DNA from: CG2-30-51-40 sp041753575
GTDB taxonomy: Bacteria; Desulfobacterota; DSM-4660; Desulfatiglandales; Desulfatiglandaceae
NCBI GenBank assembly: GCA_041753575.1
Contig: JBGSUA010000048.1
Span: 1 to 64,000, forward strand
Reading direction: 5' to 3'
DNA: 64,000 bases
Shown: one piece after another, positions 36,113 to 44,875 of the stretch
Position numbering within the stretch: position 1 is the stretch's first letter
Layout of the letters: the number at the start of each line of letters is the position of its first letter
Position numbers and translations under genes: made by a program
The notes under the pieces: generated by a model
Databases searched by the model: none
What the model was told of the DNA's origin: nothing
Seen by the model: the letters and a program-made list of their open reading frames with translations, nothing else

Positions 36113-37161
36113 TATCTTTCCCTCGATAGCTCGAGCTCAGCCTTCTTGCCTCTGTCTCTTTTGTTGCAGGACGCGGTCAAAAGATGATTGAGATTCTCAT
36201 CAGGCAGTTGGGCCCTTTCCAAAATTCCATCCTTCAGTGCCCCCTCAATAAATGCCTCTCCCCTTTCACTCCTGGTGATGACCATGTTCCAATGCTCTTC
36301 ACCTTCAACGGTCCCAATGGAGATGTCGGCATGCTCTGCCGTCATGTCCTGGCACAATGAGCAGCCCTTTTGCACAAGGCCTCTTATTTCCTTTAACGGG
36401 AACTCCTTTCGGCCATCCTGGGTAAAGACAATAAAGGCCTCGGCAGGCGGCGGCGGTATGTCGTATTTCTTAACAGCCCCTGTCACCCCATTTTTTCTGA
36501 GAAAATCCTTGAGCCTTCGGTAGTCAAGCGCCCAGGTGCAAAAAATACCAATTCTTAAGGAAACCCTTGATTCTCTATCCGCGCCGTCAGGCATAGAGCG
36601 CTTCATCCTCTCAATAGCCTCCATCTGACAGGGAAGACCAACCATGGCAAGTTTGCCTTTTCCTTCCTTTATGGCTGTATTCAAAACCGAAAGGGCTCCT
36701 GCCGCCGAATATCTCGATCCGGCGCATTGCTCAACATCAGAAGGGCTTTCGGCGAGCATGCCGGCGGGTGAAAACTCCCCTCCCCTGTCTGTAACGACAG
36801 CTCCTTTAAGATAGCCGCTTTCAAGTCCATAGGCGACAAGCGCGGTTACAACTCCGCCGTACTGAGCTCCTGGCCGCAATGCGTCACCCCTCGCCCTTGC
36901 CTGCATAGCACTTCGATATGGGCCTATCCCCGCGACATTCGAGGCACCCTCTTTAACAGAAGTGGCCTCATATCCGGCCCTGGGGCATATTTGAACGCAC
37001 CTCCCTGTTCCAGCGCCGCAGCGGTCCATAACTGCGACCATCCCGTCAAAGTACCTGAAATAAGGGCAAAGATTAACGCACGCCCCGCACTTGACGCAAA
37101 TTCCCCTGTCAAACACCCTGGCGATCAATTCGCCCTGGAATTGCTCCATTTTGACACCCAT
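36112..37161 (-). CDS. FrhB/FdhB-type iron-sulfur flavoprotein
   Basis: 349 aa of the coenzyme F420 hydrogenase/dehydrogenase beta subunit family. N-terminal two-cluster ferredoxin motif CVKCGACVNLCPYFRYFDG and RCVQICPRAGYEA, then the FrhB_N and FrhB_C regions with QYGGVVTALVAYGLE, VGLPCQMEAIERMK, FCTWALDYRRL and a second cysteine pair CSLCQD. Such proteins bind FAD/FMN and shuttle electrons between ferredoxin or F420 and partners. First gene of the FrhB-like, iorA, iorB, PHP run; it may take electrons from Ior. F420 use is not shown by this window. Confidence 0.85.
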   Translation of the reverse strand: MGVKMEQFQGELIARVFDRGICVKCGACVNLCPYFRYFDGMVAVMDRCGAGTGRCVQICPRAGYEATSVKEGASNVAGIGPYRSAMQARARGDALRPGAQYGGVVTALVAYGLESGYLKGAVVTDRGGEFSPAGMLAESPSDVEQCAGSRYSAAGALSVLNTAIKEGKGKLAMVGLPCQMEAIERMKRSMPDGADRESRVSLRIGIFCTWALDYRRLKDFLRKNGVTGAVKKYDIPPPPAEAFIVFTQDGRKEFPLKEIRGLVQKGCSLCQDMTAEHADISIGTVEGEEHWNMVITRSERGEAFIEGALKDGILERAQLPDENLNHLLTASCNKRDRGKKAELELSRER

Positions 37162-37193
37162 CTTTTATCAATCCCTTCTTAGGTTTTGCGGCA

Positions 37194-37223
37194 TTTGTAT
37201 CCCAGAGCGAAGATTCAGGTCAA
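37194..37223 (-). promoter_or_regulatory. Sigma70-like promoter of the FrhB-like/ior operon
   Basis: On the minus strand TTGACC (37223-37218), 18-nt spacer, TACAAA (37199-37194), about 33 bases ahead of the start codon. Confidence 0.45.
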
Positions 37224-37299
37224 GTCAAAAGACCGAAAGCGACGTTGACTTTTGTGCAAGGCTGGCTTAAGGATTCCTAAGAAGAAAGGAGCTTATTAA

Positions 37300-38127
37300 A
37301 TGCTTAAACGCCTGCAGGAGGCAGCGGCTTATCTAAATGAAAAGCTTAAAGCGCCCGCGCCGCTGATCGGAATGATAACTGGAACAGGACTCGGAGAGAT
37401 TACCGAACTGATGGGTTTGGAGCACCGAATCCCTTACGCCCACATCCCCCATTTCCCCATCCCGACCACTGAAAGCCACAAAGGCAATCTTCTCATAGGT
37501 GAAATCCGGGGAAAGGTTGTATTGGCCATGGAGGGAAGGCTCCATGCCTATGAAGGATATTCCCCTGAAGAAGTGACATTCCCTGTAAGACTGATGTCGC
37601 TTCTGGGGGTTAAATATCTTTTTGTCTCAAGTGCGGCAGGAGGTTTGAACCCACAATTTGATAGAGGGGATCTTGTCGCTATAACCGATCAAATAAACCT
37701 AACGGGTCTAAGTGCCCTTAGAGGCCCCAACCTCGACGCCTTTGGCCATCGTTTTCCGGATATGACCCGCATTTATGATAGGGAACTTTTGAAAGCCGCT
37801 GAGAGGCTTGCCGTCAAGCAGGGCATTGCGCTCAAGAGGGGAGTTTATATCGGTGTTATTGGGCCCAACCTCGAAACACCCGCTGAGACTCGTTTCTACC
37901 GCAGTGCAGGCGCTGATGTTATAGGCATGTCAACAGTCCTTGAAACAACTGTCGCTGTTCACTGCCGCATGAAGGTCCTGGCGATTGTCGCGGTTACAAA
38001 TGTGAATCTGCCGGATTGCATGCAGGAGACAAATCTTGATATGGTCATAGAAGCGGCAAACCTCGCCGCACCGCGCCTCGCCTTCCTTTGGAAAGAAATA
38101 GTCCTTGAGGTGACAGGCAAACACTGA
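37300..38127 (+). CDS. Purine nucleoside phosphorylase
   Basis: 275-aa trimeric-type PNP. Splits inosine and guanosine, and maybe deoxy forms, with phosphate. Marks: GMITGTGLGEIT (about 24-35), HFPIPTTESHKGNL (phosphate site), EGRLHAYEGY, VSSAAGGLNP, VIGPNLETPAETRF and GMSTVLETTVAVH, with N in VTNVN selecting 6-oxopurines. AAAGGAG precedes the ATG. With adenine deaminase and SAH/MTA deaminase it completes a purine-salvage set. It is 111 bases upstream of the Sec-containing C_GCAxxG protein. Confidence 0.94.
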   Translation: MLKRLQEAAAYLNEKLKAPAPLIGMITGTGLGEITELMGLEHRIPYAHIPHFPIPTTESHKGNLLIGEIRGKVVLAMEGRLHAYEGYSPEEVTFPVRLMSLLGVKYLFVSSAAGGLNPQFDRGDLVAITDQINLTGLSALRGPNLDAFGHRFPDMTRIYDRELLKAAERLAVKQGIALKRGVYIGVIGPNLETPAETRFYRSAGADVIGMSTVLETTVAVHCRMKVLAIVAVTNVNLPDCMQETNLDMVIEAANLAAPRLAFLWKEIVLEVTGKH

Positions 38128-38238
38128 CCTTTTCCCATCTCTCATGGGGTGGTCTCTGGACGGTTCCGATAATGGGTGCCCGGATATTCAAGAAAATACT
38201 ACATTCTTCACAAAGCAATTATTAGGAGGGTAGGCAAA

Positions 38239-38730
38239 ATGACGCTTAGATTGACGAGGGAAGAGGCAAAACAAAGGGCTCTGGATCTGATGCCCAAGGG
38301 CTATCACTGAGGTCCCGCTGTCCTGCAAGTTATGTGGGAAGCAACGGAGTTGGGAACAGAAGATCTTCTGTGGTCTTCAATAGCCTTCATGGGCGGCATA
38401 GCGGGCCGGCAGCAGGCCCCCTGCGGGGTTGTATCCTCCTCGGCGGTCTTTCTGGGCCTGAGGCACCGCTGTTCGTTTAAGGACAAGCCAAAGGCAAGAG
38501 AGGCTCGCGTGAGGATCAGGGATCTGGCGGCCGAACTTGTCAAGGGATTTGAGGAGCAATTCGGAACCATTTTCTGCCGCGAACTGATAGCCTTCGATAC
38601 CTCTAATCCTGAGGAATACAAAAAATTCAGGGAATCAGGCATATGGAGAGAAAAATGCAACAAGGCTATAGAGTACGCCATTGACAGGCTATATGATTTT
38701 GAGGAGAGAAACGGCGCACCCGTGTCTTGA
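38239..38730 (+). CDS. Selenocysteine-containing C_GCAxxG_C_C family redox protein (in-frame TGA)
   Basis: 164 codons with TGA at codon 24 (38308-38310). ATG 38239 has TAGGAGGG before it. The text MTLRLTREEAKQRALDLMPKG-type start, then YH-U-GPAVLQ, matches the first conserved Cys of the family (usually N/H-C-A-x-A-V-L). The later conserved cysteines are present: C62 in QQAPCGVVSS, C113 in IFCRELIAFD and C140 in EKCNKAIEY; C78 is extra. So the only missing family Cys is the TGA. The frame continues cleanly for 140 codons behind it and a SECIS-like hairpin starts 10 nt after the TGA. Small soluble, presumed redox protein; exact role of the family unknown. Confidence 0.88.
38321..38339 (+). promoter_or_regulatory. 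Bacterial SECIS-like hairpin
   Basis: TCCTGCA pairs with TGTGGGA (seven pairs, two U-G) around the loop AGTTA; the stem starts exactly 10 nt behind the TGA at 38308-38310. Confidence 0.7.
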
Positions 38731-38767
38731 ACCTATCAACATGGATTGCGCACTTAGGCTAGACTGA

Positions 38768-39229
38768 TTATTGCGCCATTTCTGTCCCTGGCATCTCAAA
38801 TAGAACCTTGAGTGAAAGGCACCCTGATGCCAGAGAAAAGGCAGCCTCTGCCTGATCCAAAGTGTAAGCGGCGGTAAGCAATAGTTGAAGCGGTATATCA
38901 GGAGATCTATTTACTAATTTGATAGCATTATTTATTTTTCCACATCTTGACCCGATTATTGTGATCTCCTTAACCACCGCTGGAGTGAGCGAGGGACCTG
39001 TTATTGAAGAAACCGTGGTCTTGAGCACGACGGTTCCCTGAGGTCTGCAAAGCTTCACGGCATCTCCTATCCCATCGGGAGAGCCTGTCGCGTCAACCAC
39101 AAGATCAACCGGTTCTCCAGCGCACTCCGATGCAAGGGAGGTCTTAAGACTCCTCCACTTTGCCTTTTCGAGCTTCCACCTGTGCCGTCCCAGGAGTGTG
39201 ACATCCTTGAGCGCGGTTGAAATAACCCA
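38768..39229 (-). pseudogene. 3' remnant of a zinc-type alcohol dehydrogenase (MDR family)
   Basis: Open frame from 39229 to a TAA at 38768 without a clear start. It reads TALKDVTLLGRHRWKLEKAK, PVDLVVDATGSPDGIGDAVKLCRPQGT and ends VKEITIIGSRCGKINNAIKLV...AFSLASGCLSLKVLFEM, which is the Rossmann and C-terminal part of a medium-chain dehydrogenase. The N-terminal zinc-binding GroES-like domain (about 150 aa) is gone; upstream lies a TGA and then a palindromic-repeat remnant. It looks like a gene cut by rearrangement. Confidence 0.75.
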
Positions 39230-39366
39230 TCATACAACACATCCCTCTCTCCCTTCCACTGGTAAGGACTTTCATCTCTCTCAGGCAGCCATACTACAGA
39301 AATTGCCCACAAATTCAAGGCTCCAGAAAGGGGCTTCACGCTTTGTCCAATTCCTATGCCAGTGGT

Positions 39367-39401
39367 GCACAACGAAACATGAAAATGCCTTCTGTCATTC
39401 C
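39367..39401. repeat. Intergenic palindromic repeat, copy 2 (partial)
   Basis: GCACAACGAAACATGAAAA and TGTCATTCC match copies 1 and 3, but the palindromic half is missing. It sits between the dehydrogenase remnant and mtaD. Confidence 0.55.
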
Positions 39402-39490
39402 TGTAAACGTTCACGAGTTCAGGGTTTAAGGTTGGTGTTGACTGGCACAGAAATTGATTGTAGGAAGAAATGCTCAGGAGAAGCCGCAAA

Positions 39491-40834
39491 ATGAACCTTG
39501 AAGATACAACGAAGCCTTTCGATCTGCTGATTTTAAACGGAATCGTTCTAACCATGGACACCGCGATGACCGTCTTTTCTCCAGGTTTAGTGGGGATTAG
39601 AGGAAACCGGATAGACGCTCTGGGCAGTTACGCCGGAGAGCCTCTCCCCGCCGTGAAAACCATTGACGCGGAGGGCGGCATTATCCTGCCGGGCCTCATA
39701 AACGGACATACCCACGCGGCCATGAGCCTCTTTCGAGGAATCGCGGATGATATTCCTTTGCTTAAGTGGCTCACCGAATATATCTTCCCTGCGGAAAAGA
39801 GGATTGACGGCAACTTTGTCCGGGTAGGAGCCGGCCTCGCGTGCGCGGAGATGATACTTTCAGGGACTACCACTTTTTGTGACATGTACCTGTTTGAGGA
39901 TGAAGTAGCGCAGGCCGCAAAGGCTGCGGGTATGCGCTGCATTGTCGGCGAGGTTCTTTACGATTTCCCATCGTCCAATTACGGCCCTGTTGAAAACGGC
40001 CTGAGATACACTGAATCATTGATAACAAAATGGCTGGACGACCCTCTTGTTTCCATAGCTGTTGAGCCTCATTCCATTTTTACATGCAGCCCTTCCCTGC
40101 TCAAATCCGCTGATGAAATAGCCGCCCGATACGATGTTCCATTGATCATCCACCTCGCCGAGACGGCTGATGAGGTTAACGAAGTAAGAAGTCGCTACGG
40201 AAAAGCCCCCGTTAACCACCTAGCATCGCTGGGTCTTCTAGGTCCCCGTCTTATCGCCGATCATTGCGTGCACATTGATGATGACGATATCAAAATGCTG
40301 GCAGACGCGGGGGTGCGGGTCGTTCACAATCCTGAAAGCAACATGAAACTTGCCTCCGGCATAGCGCCTGTACCCAGGATGCTGGATGCGGGCATTAACG
40401 TGGGGCTCGGAACTGACGGATGCGCCTCCAACAATAATCTTGATCTCATTGCCGAGATGGATACAACCGCCAAACTGCACAAGGTTGCCTGCATGGACCC
40501 TACCGTCATGAATGCGGTGACAGTGCTTTCCATGGCTACCAGAATGGGCGCCGCTGCCCTGGGCATGGAAAAAATCACAGGTTCCCTTGAGAGGGGAAAG
40601 AAAGCCGATCTCATAGTAATTGACGTGAACAGACCTCACCTCACTCCCATGTATAACCCCTATTCCCACCTTGTTTACGCAGCAAAAGGAAGCGATGTGG
40701 TGCATTCCGTGATCAACGGCCGCCTGGTGATGGAAAACAGAATAGTCCTTGCCATGGATGTGGATCAGGTGATGGATGCCGCCGACAAAAAAGCCGATGA
40801 CGTAAGAAGATGGATCGGCTACCATAGCCAGTAA
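39491..40834 (+). CDS. mtaD: S-adenosylhomocysteine / 5'-methylthioadenosine deaminase
   Basis: 447 aa from ATG 39491 (AGGAG 10 bases upstream); ATG 39470 is a less likely start. Amidohydrolase with PGLINGHTHAAMSLFRGIADD (H-x-H, about 58-78), a middle segment EPHSIFTCSP, the third metal ligand in IIHLAET and HCVHIDDDDI, and GLGTDGCASNNNLDLIAEM. MtaD deaminates SAH and methylthioadenosine to the inosine forms, clearing by-products of SAM chemistry; many radical SAM and methyltransferase genes occur here. Close relatives (guanine, chlorotriazine deaminases) differ in size and motif, so the call is likely but not certain. Confidence 0.85.
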   Translation: MNLEDTTKPFDLLILNGIVLTMDTAMTVFSPGLVGIRGNRIDALGSYAGEPLPAVKTIDAEGGIILPGLINGHTHAAMSLFRGIADDIPLLKWLTEYIFPAEKRIDGNFVRVGAGLACAEMILSGTTTFCDMYLFEDEVAQAAKAAGMRCIVGEVLYDFPSSNYGPVENGLRYTESLITKWLDDPLVSIAVEPHSIFTCSPSLLKSADEIAARYDVPLIIHLAETADEVNEVRSRYGKAPVNHLASLGLLGPRLIADHCVHIDDDDIKMLADAGVRVVHNPESNMKLASGIAPVPRMLDAGINVGLGTDGCASNNNLDLIAEMDTTAKLHKVACMDPTVMNAVTVLSMATRMGAAALGMEKITGSLERGKKADLIVIDVNRPHLTPMYNPYSHLVYAAKGSDVVHSVINGRLVMENRIVLAMDVDQVMDAADKKADDVRRWIGYHSQ

Positions 40835-40864
40835 TACAAAGGCAAACCAAGACCGGGACCGAAC

Positions 40865-41668
40865 ATGTCAGACAATGACAGGAGATATGTCGCACTGGGC
40901 GCAAGGCTCAGGAGTGTTCCCGAGGTTATAACCCTCGGGGTGCGACCAACTTTTTTCGACTACGATCAGGAAGAAAGGCGTCTTATCCTGACGGCGAATA
41001 TCATCCTTTTCCCGACCATAAACTACGCTCAATACCTTTCAACTATGGGAAAAAGGATATTCCCCAGCCTTGAGACACATCTTTATGCGGACGATAAGAT
41101 AAAGCAGACGAATCTGTTCCAGATGCTGAATATTCCTCACCCTCGCACAAAGATCTACTATCCACGGCACTGGTGCGGCATACTTAATGATTTCGATTTT
41201 CCTTTTATGGGTAAGATCCCAAGGAATTCAGGAAGGGGCAGAGGGGTCTTTCTCATAAGGAATACACTGGAGCTAGAAAGCTATATGCGCTTGTCAAAGA
41301 TAGCGTATATCCAGGAATACCTGCCCCACGACCGGGACGTTCGAGTGGTTCTGGTAAATTACGATCCAATACTTGCTTACTGGCGCCGCGTAGCCCCCGG
41401 AAACTACAGGGCCAATCTCGCACAGGGGGCAGAAATGGATTTTGAAGGCATCCCTGATGAGGCAGTGGCTCTGGCCAGGGAAGCCGCCTTAAGATGCGGA
41501 TTTGACGATGTAGGGCTTGATCTTATACACTGCCATGACCGCTGGCATTTAATAGAAGCAAACACGAAATACGGGAGAAGGGCCCTTGCGGCATGCGGTA
41601 TGGATATTAAAGAGATCACTCGTCAAAAACTCCTTTCAGGCGAAATAGCGAAATATGGCCATGTTTAG
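40865..41668 (+). CDS. RimK-like ATP-grasp protein
   Basis: 267 aa. ATP-grasp fold: FPFMGKIPRNSGRGRGVFLIRN (nucleotide-binding loop, about 113-133), YIQEYLPHDRDVRVVLVN, NLAQGAEMDFEGIPDEA and FDDVGLDLIHCHDRWHLIEANTKYG with the Mg ligands. The family ligates amino acids or peptides to carboxylates. It lies 30 bases after mtaD and overlaps the PBP1 gene by 14 bases, so a cell-envelope role is possible but not shown. Confidence 0.85.
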   Translation: MSDNDRRYVALGARLRSVPEVITLGVRPTFFDYDQEERRLILTANIILFPTINYAQYLSTMGKRIFPSLETHLYADDKIKQTNLFQMLNIPHPRTKIYYPRHWCGILNDFDFPFMGKIPRNSGRGRGVFLIRNTLELESYMRLSKIAYIQEYLPHDRDVRVVLVNYDPILAYWRRVAPGNYRANLAQGAEMDFEGIPDEAVALAREAALRCGFDDVGLDLIHCHDRWHLIEANTKYGRRALAACGMDIKEITRQKLLSGEIAKYGHV

Positions 41669-44600
41669 GAGCCTCCTTAAGTGGTGCACAATTTTATTGC
41701 TATTATGTGTGATAGGGTTAGGCGCATATCTATCCCTGAAAATCTATAAGATTGCCGGCGAAAGTATGGAGGCGCTTAGCCGCGAGGCCATAGAAAGGGT
41801 GACAGCATCTGAAAGTCCGGTCTTCTATGATGACGGCGTAACTCCCATCGGGGTCTTCTTTCATAACATACATAGGCGCGCCATTAGATATCAGGATATT
41901 CCAAGGGTCTTCATAAAGGCCCTACTCGCGGCCGAAGACAAAGATTTTTTCACCCACCGCGGTATTGATCTAAAAGGGCTGACAAGGGCGGCATGGGTCA
42001 ACCTTGCTGCCGGCAGAGTGGTTCAAGGAGGAAGCACAATAACTCAGCAGACTGCTAAGAATATCTTCAATAGAGATGCCAGATCCTTTCGGTCAAAATT
42101 CAGAGAGATGATACAGGCGTGGCTTCTTGAAAGGGCCTACACCAAGGAAGAGATTCTGGAAATGTATGCAAATCAGTTCTTTGTAACAGGTCTTGGAAAA
42201 GGACTTGGGGTGGCAACCAATTACTTTTTTGATAAAGAGCCGAAGGATCTCGACATGGTTGAGGCCTGTTTCATAGCCGGCAGTCTCAAGGGACCTAACA
42301 GGTACAACCCATTCATAAAGACATCGGAAGCGGAAAAAGCCGAGGCAAGAAGGCTTGCGAAAATGCGCAAGGATTACGTCCTTAAAAACATGCTGTCCTT
42401 CAATTTCATAACAGGGGAGGAATACCAGAGGGCAAAGGCACAGGATGTCCCCTTCAAGGAAGGCAAGATAACTTACAGCCTCAATGTCATACTGGACTAT
42501 GTGAGAGACCAGCTCGAATCAAATTACTTCAGTAATATTCTGGCTGAAAAGGGTATAGAGAATATCGCCACATCCGGGATCAGGATTTTCACCTCCGTGA
42601 ATAAGGATATTCAGGAAACGGCCCTTTCAGCTCTAAGAAGGCACCTGCCGCTCCTTGAGATAAGCCTGAACGGCATCAAGGGAATGCCACAAGACAATAG
42701 CTCTGATGTGTTACATGATATAAATAAGATAACTGTTGAAGATAAAAGCTTTTTAGCGGCAGATATCCTCGGGATTGAAAAGCGTGGGATGGCCAGCTCC
42801 TTGAGGGTCTCCGCGGATAGAGAGGAATTGTCGCTCTCTAAAGAATCCCTTGAAACCGCAGCCAGTGCTTGGGTCGGATGGAAATACGGTCCAGGAGTCG
42901 CCCTCGACATCAAACGAATGGAGGCTTTTCTCGACCAGTTTAAGCAGGGAGAAAAGGTAGTTTTGAGAAAAGAGGAGGCGGAAGGAGGCGCTGTCAGCTA
43001 CAGCCTCTCAGCAGTCCCTGACCTCGACGGAGGCATAGTCGCGATGCATGGAGGCATGATTAAGGCCATGGTAGGAGGTTTCCAGAACAGACACTTCAAC
43101 AGGGCGGTGCAGGCTAAAAGGCAGGTTGGATCCATCTTTAAGCCTTTGCTTTACGTCGCTGCCCTCCAGCTTAAGTGGAATATCCTAGACGGCCTTCCTA
43201 ATACCTCGCAGGCATACCGTTTCCAGTCAACAACTTATGTCCCAAAGCCTGACCATGACGTGCAAAGCAGTCCGGTTTCCCTCGCCTGGGCTGGAGTGAA
43301 ATCCGAGAACCTTGCTACCGTTTGGCTTCTCTACCACCTGACAGACCATCTGAGCCCATCTGAATTTCATGAGGTTGCAAGGCTTGTCGGACTGACGAGG
43401 AGGGACGATGAAACTCAGGAACAGTACAGGGTGCGGATACGAGATAGCTACGGAATAGTGATCAATTCAGAAAGATTGAGGGAGTCACGCTTTGAAAGGA
43501 TTAAGCAGGAGCTTTTGCCTGACCTCATGTTTGGCGGAGATTCCCTGGCCGTTGAGCGGCTGAAGGATCTCAGGCCTGAGGATGTGCAGCCCCCTGCGGA
43601 CTCAGCAGGTGTGCCTGCCAGGCCTGGTTTTTCAACCCTGAAATCAATCAACCGGGCCATGAAAGAAGAACTTGCAAGGGCAACCACTCTGATGGCTTCC
43701 TCCTCGTCGGAAGAATTAGCTCAAAATTTACGGTTTTTCTCTCGGAGCCTGGAGTCTCCTGTAAGGATTTATTTCATCAAGGGTGGATATCTTAAGGAGC
43801 CGCCAAGAGAACTCGTTTCAGTGACTTCCGATTGGTGGAGGGAAAACGCCGGGGGAATTGATGTGAAGGACATCATCATAGAGGGGGTTTTGCCATCAAG
43901 AGTTATTGACGCGCTCGAAGCTGCTCTTGCCGGTGATTCCTCTCAGGGAGCCTCCCCGGATCCCTATGATACCAGAATCCTTTCCAGGGTCAGGGACTTC
44001 AGAACACTTGTAAATTTGTCCTATGTAACTTATCTGGCCAGAATCATGGGAATATCAACACCGCTCGATCCTGTGCTTTCATTTCCTTTGGGACCAAATG
44101 CCATAAGCCTCCTGGAGACCTGCCTTGCCTATAATACGATAATGACAGGAATGAAATCAGTAATTAAAGACAGCGGCGACCTATCACCCCCCGCGATTAC
44201 AAGGATAGAGGATAGAAACGGGGATACCATCTGGGAATACGCGCCAGAGGAAGTAAAGGTACTCTCGAAGACGAACTCATGTCTTACCAGTGAAATACTC
44301 AGAAATGTCATGACACAAGGAACAGGAAAAAAAGCAGGGAGCGAGGTCACAACCCGCATTAATGGAGCTGGTGATGCCCCTGTAATAATCCCTACCTATG
44401 GAAAGACAGGCACCGCCAACCGTTTCACTAATTCCAGCTTCGTAGGCTTCATCCCCGGACCTGGCCATAAAAAAGGAGATCTAAGGCTTGATCAGGGATA
44501 TGTAATTGCGGCCTATGTCGGCTACGACGACAATCGCCCTATGCATTCAAGACACAACTCCATATATGGTTCAACAGGCGCCCTCCCTCTTTGGGCTGAA

Positions 44601-44840
44601 ACCGCCAATGCAGTTGCAAAGGCCCCATGGTATAGAAAATCGCTTCAGCCTGCTGACCTGGCATTCGGGACCCCGGAACTCTTAGGGGAGTGCGGCGCTG
44701 AGCTAAGAGAGATCTTTGTAAACAGGGTGTCGGGGCTCCCACCAAAGGGCTCGGGCTCCGATACTCCGCAAGACGATACGGTAAAAATCTATGGTAATAC
44801 AGAAAGACGCTTTGAACCATTAGAGGGTTTTGCTCCATGA
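41655..44840 (+). CDS. Bifunctional penicillin-binding protein 1 (very large)
   Basis: 1061 aa. N-terminal cytoplasm-membrane anchor (LLLLCVIGLGAYLSLKIY), glycosyltransferase domain with AAEDKDFFTHRGID (catalytic E94), GGSTITQQTAKN and RKFREM-like RSKFREMIQAWLLER; transpeptidase domain with S493-IFK, S550-EN and KTG at 917-919. PBP1 proteins are usually 750-900 aa. Here the SxN to KTG distance is about 367 residues, against under 200 in standard enzymes, so a block of roughly 200 aa (around residues 560-780) is inserted. It polymerises and crosslinks peptidoglycan in the periplasm. Overlaps genes on both sides. Confidence 0.92.
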   Translation: MAMFRSLLKWCTILLLLCVIGLGAYLSLKIYKIAGESMEALSREAIERVTASESPVFYDDGVTPIGVFFHNIHRRAIRYQDIPRVFIKALLAAEDKDFFTHRGIDLKGLTRAAWVNLAAGRVVQGGSTITQQTAKNIFNRDARSFRSKFREMIQAWLLERAYTKEEILEMYANQFFVTGLGKGLGVATNYFFDKEPKDLDMVEACFIAGSLKGPNRYNPFIKTSEAEKAEARRLAKMRKDYVLKNMLSFNFITGEEYQRAKAQDVPFKEGKITYSLNVILDYVRDQLESNYFSNILAEKGIENIATSGIRIFTSVNKDIQETALSALRRHLPLLEISLNGIKGMPQDNSSDVLHDINKITVEDKSFLAADILGIEKRGMASSLRVSADREELSLSKESLETAASAWVGWKYGPGVALDIKRMEAFLDQFKQGEKVVLRKEEAEGGAVSYSLSAVPDLDGGIVAMHGGMIKAMVGGFQNRHFNRAVQAKRQVGSIFKPLLYVAALQLKWNILDGLPNTSQAYRFQSTTYVPKPDHDVQSSPVSLAWAGVKSENLATVWLLYHLTDHLSPSEFHEVARLVGLTRRDDETQEQYRVRIRDSYGIVINSERLRESRFERIKQELLPDLMFGGDSLAVERLKDLRPEDVQPPADSAGVPARPGFSTLKSINRAMKEELARATTLMASSSSEELAQNLRFFSRSLESPVRIYFIKGGYLKEPPRELVSVTSDWWRENAGGIDVKDIIIEGVLPSRVIDALEAALAGDSSQGASPDPYDTRILSRVRDFRTLVNLSYVTYLARIMGISTPLDPVLSFPLGPNAISLLETCLAYNTIMTGMKSVIKDSGDLSPPAITRIEDRNGDTIWEYAPEEVKVLSKTNSCLTSEILRNVMTQGTGKKAGSEVTTRINGAGDAPVIIPTYGKTGTANRFTNSSFVGFIPGPGHKKGDLRLDQGYVIAAYVGYDDNRPMHSRHNSIYGSTGALPLWAETANAVAKAPWYRKSLQPADLAFGTPELLGECGAELREIFVNRVSGLPPKGSGSDTPQDDTVKIYGNTERRFEPLEGFAP

Positions 44841-44875
44841 AAAGAAAATCTGCTTGTGATCACGCGGGAGGGATC

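Noticed and set aside
40238..40825. 195-codon minus-strand open frame
   Set aside because: Mirror of mtaD with low-complexity H/G-rich text; typical antisense shadow.
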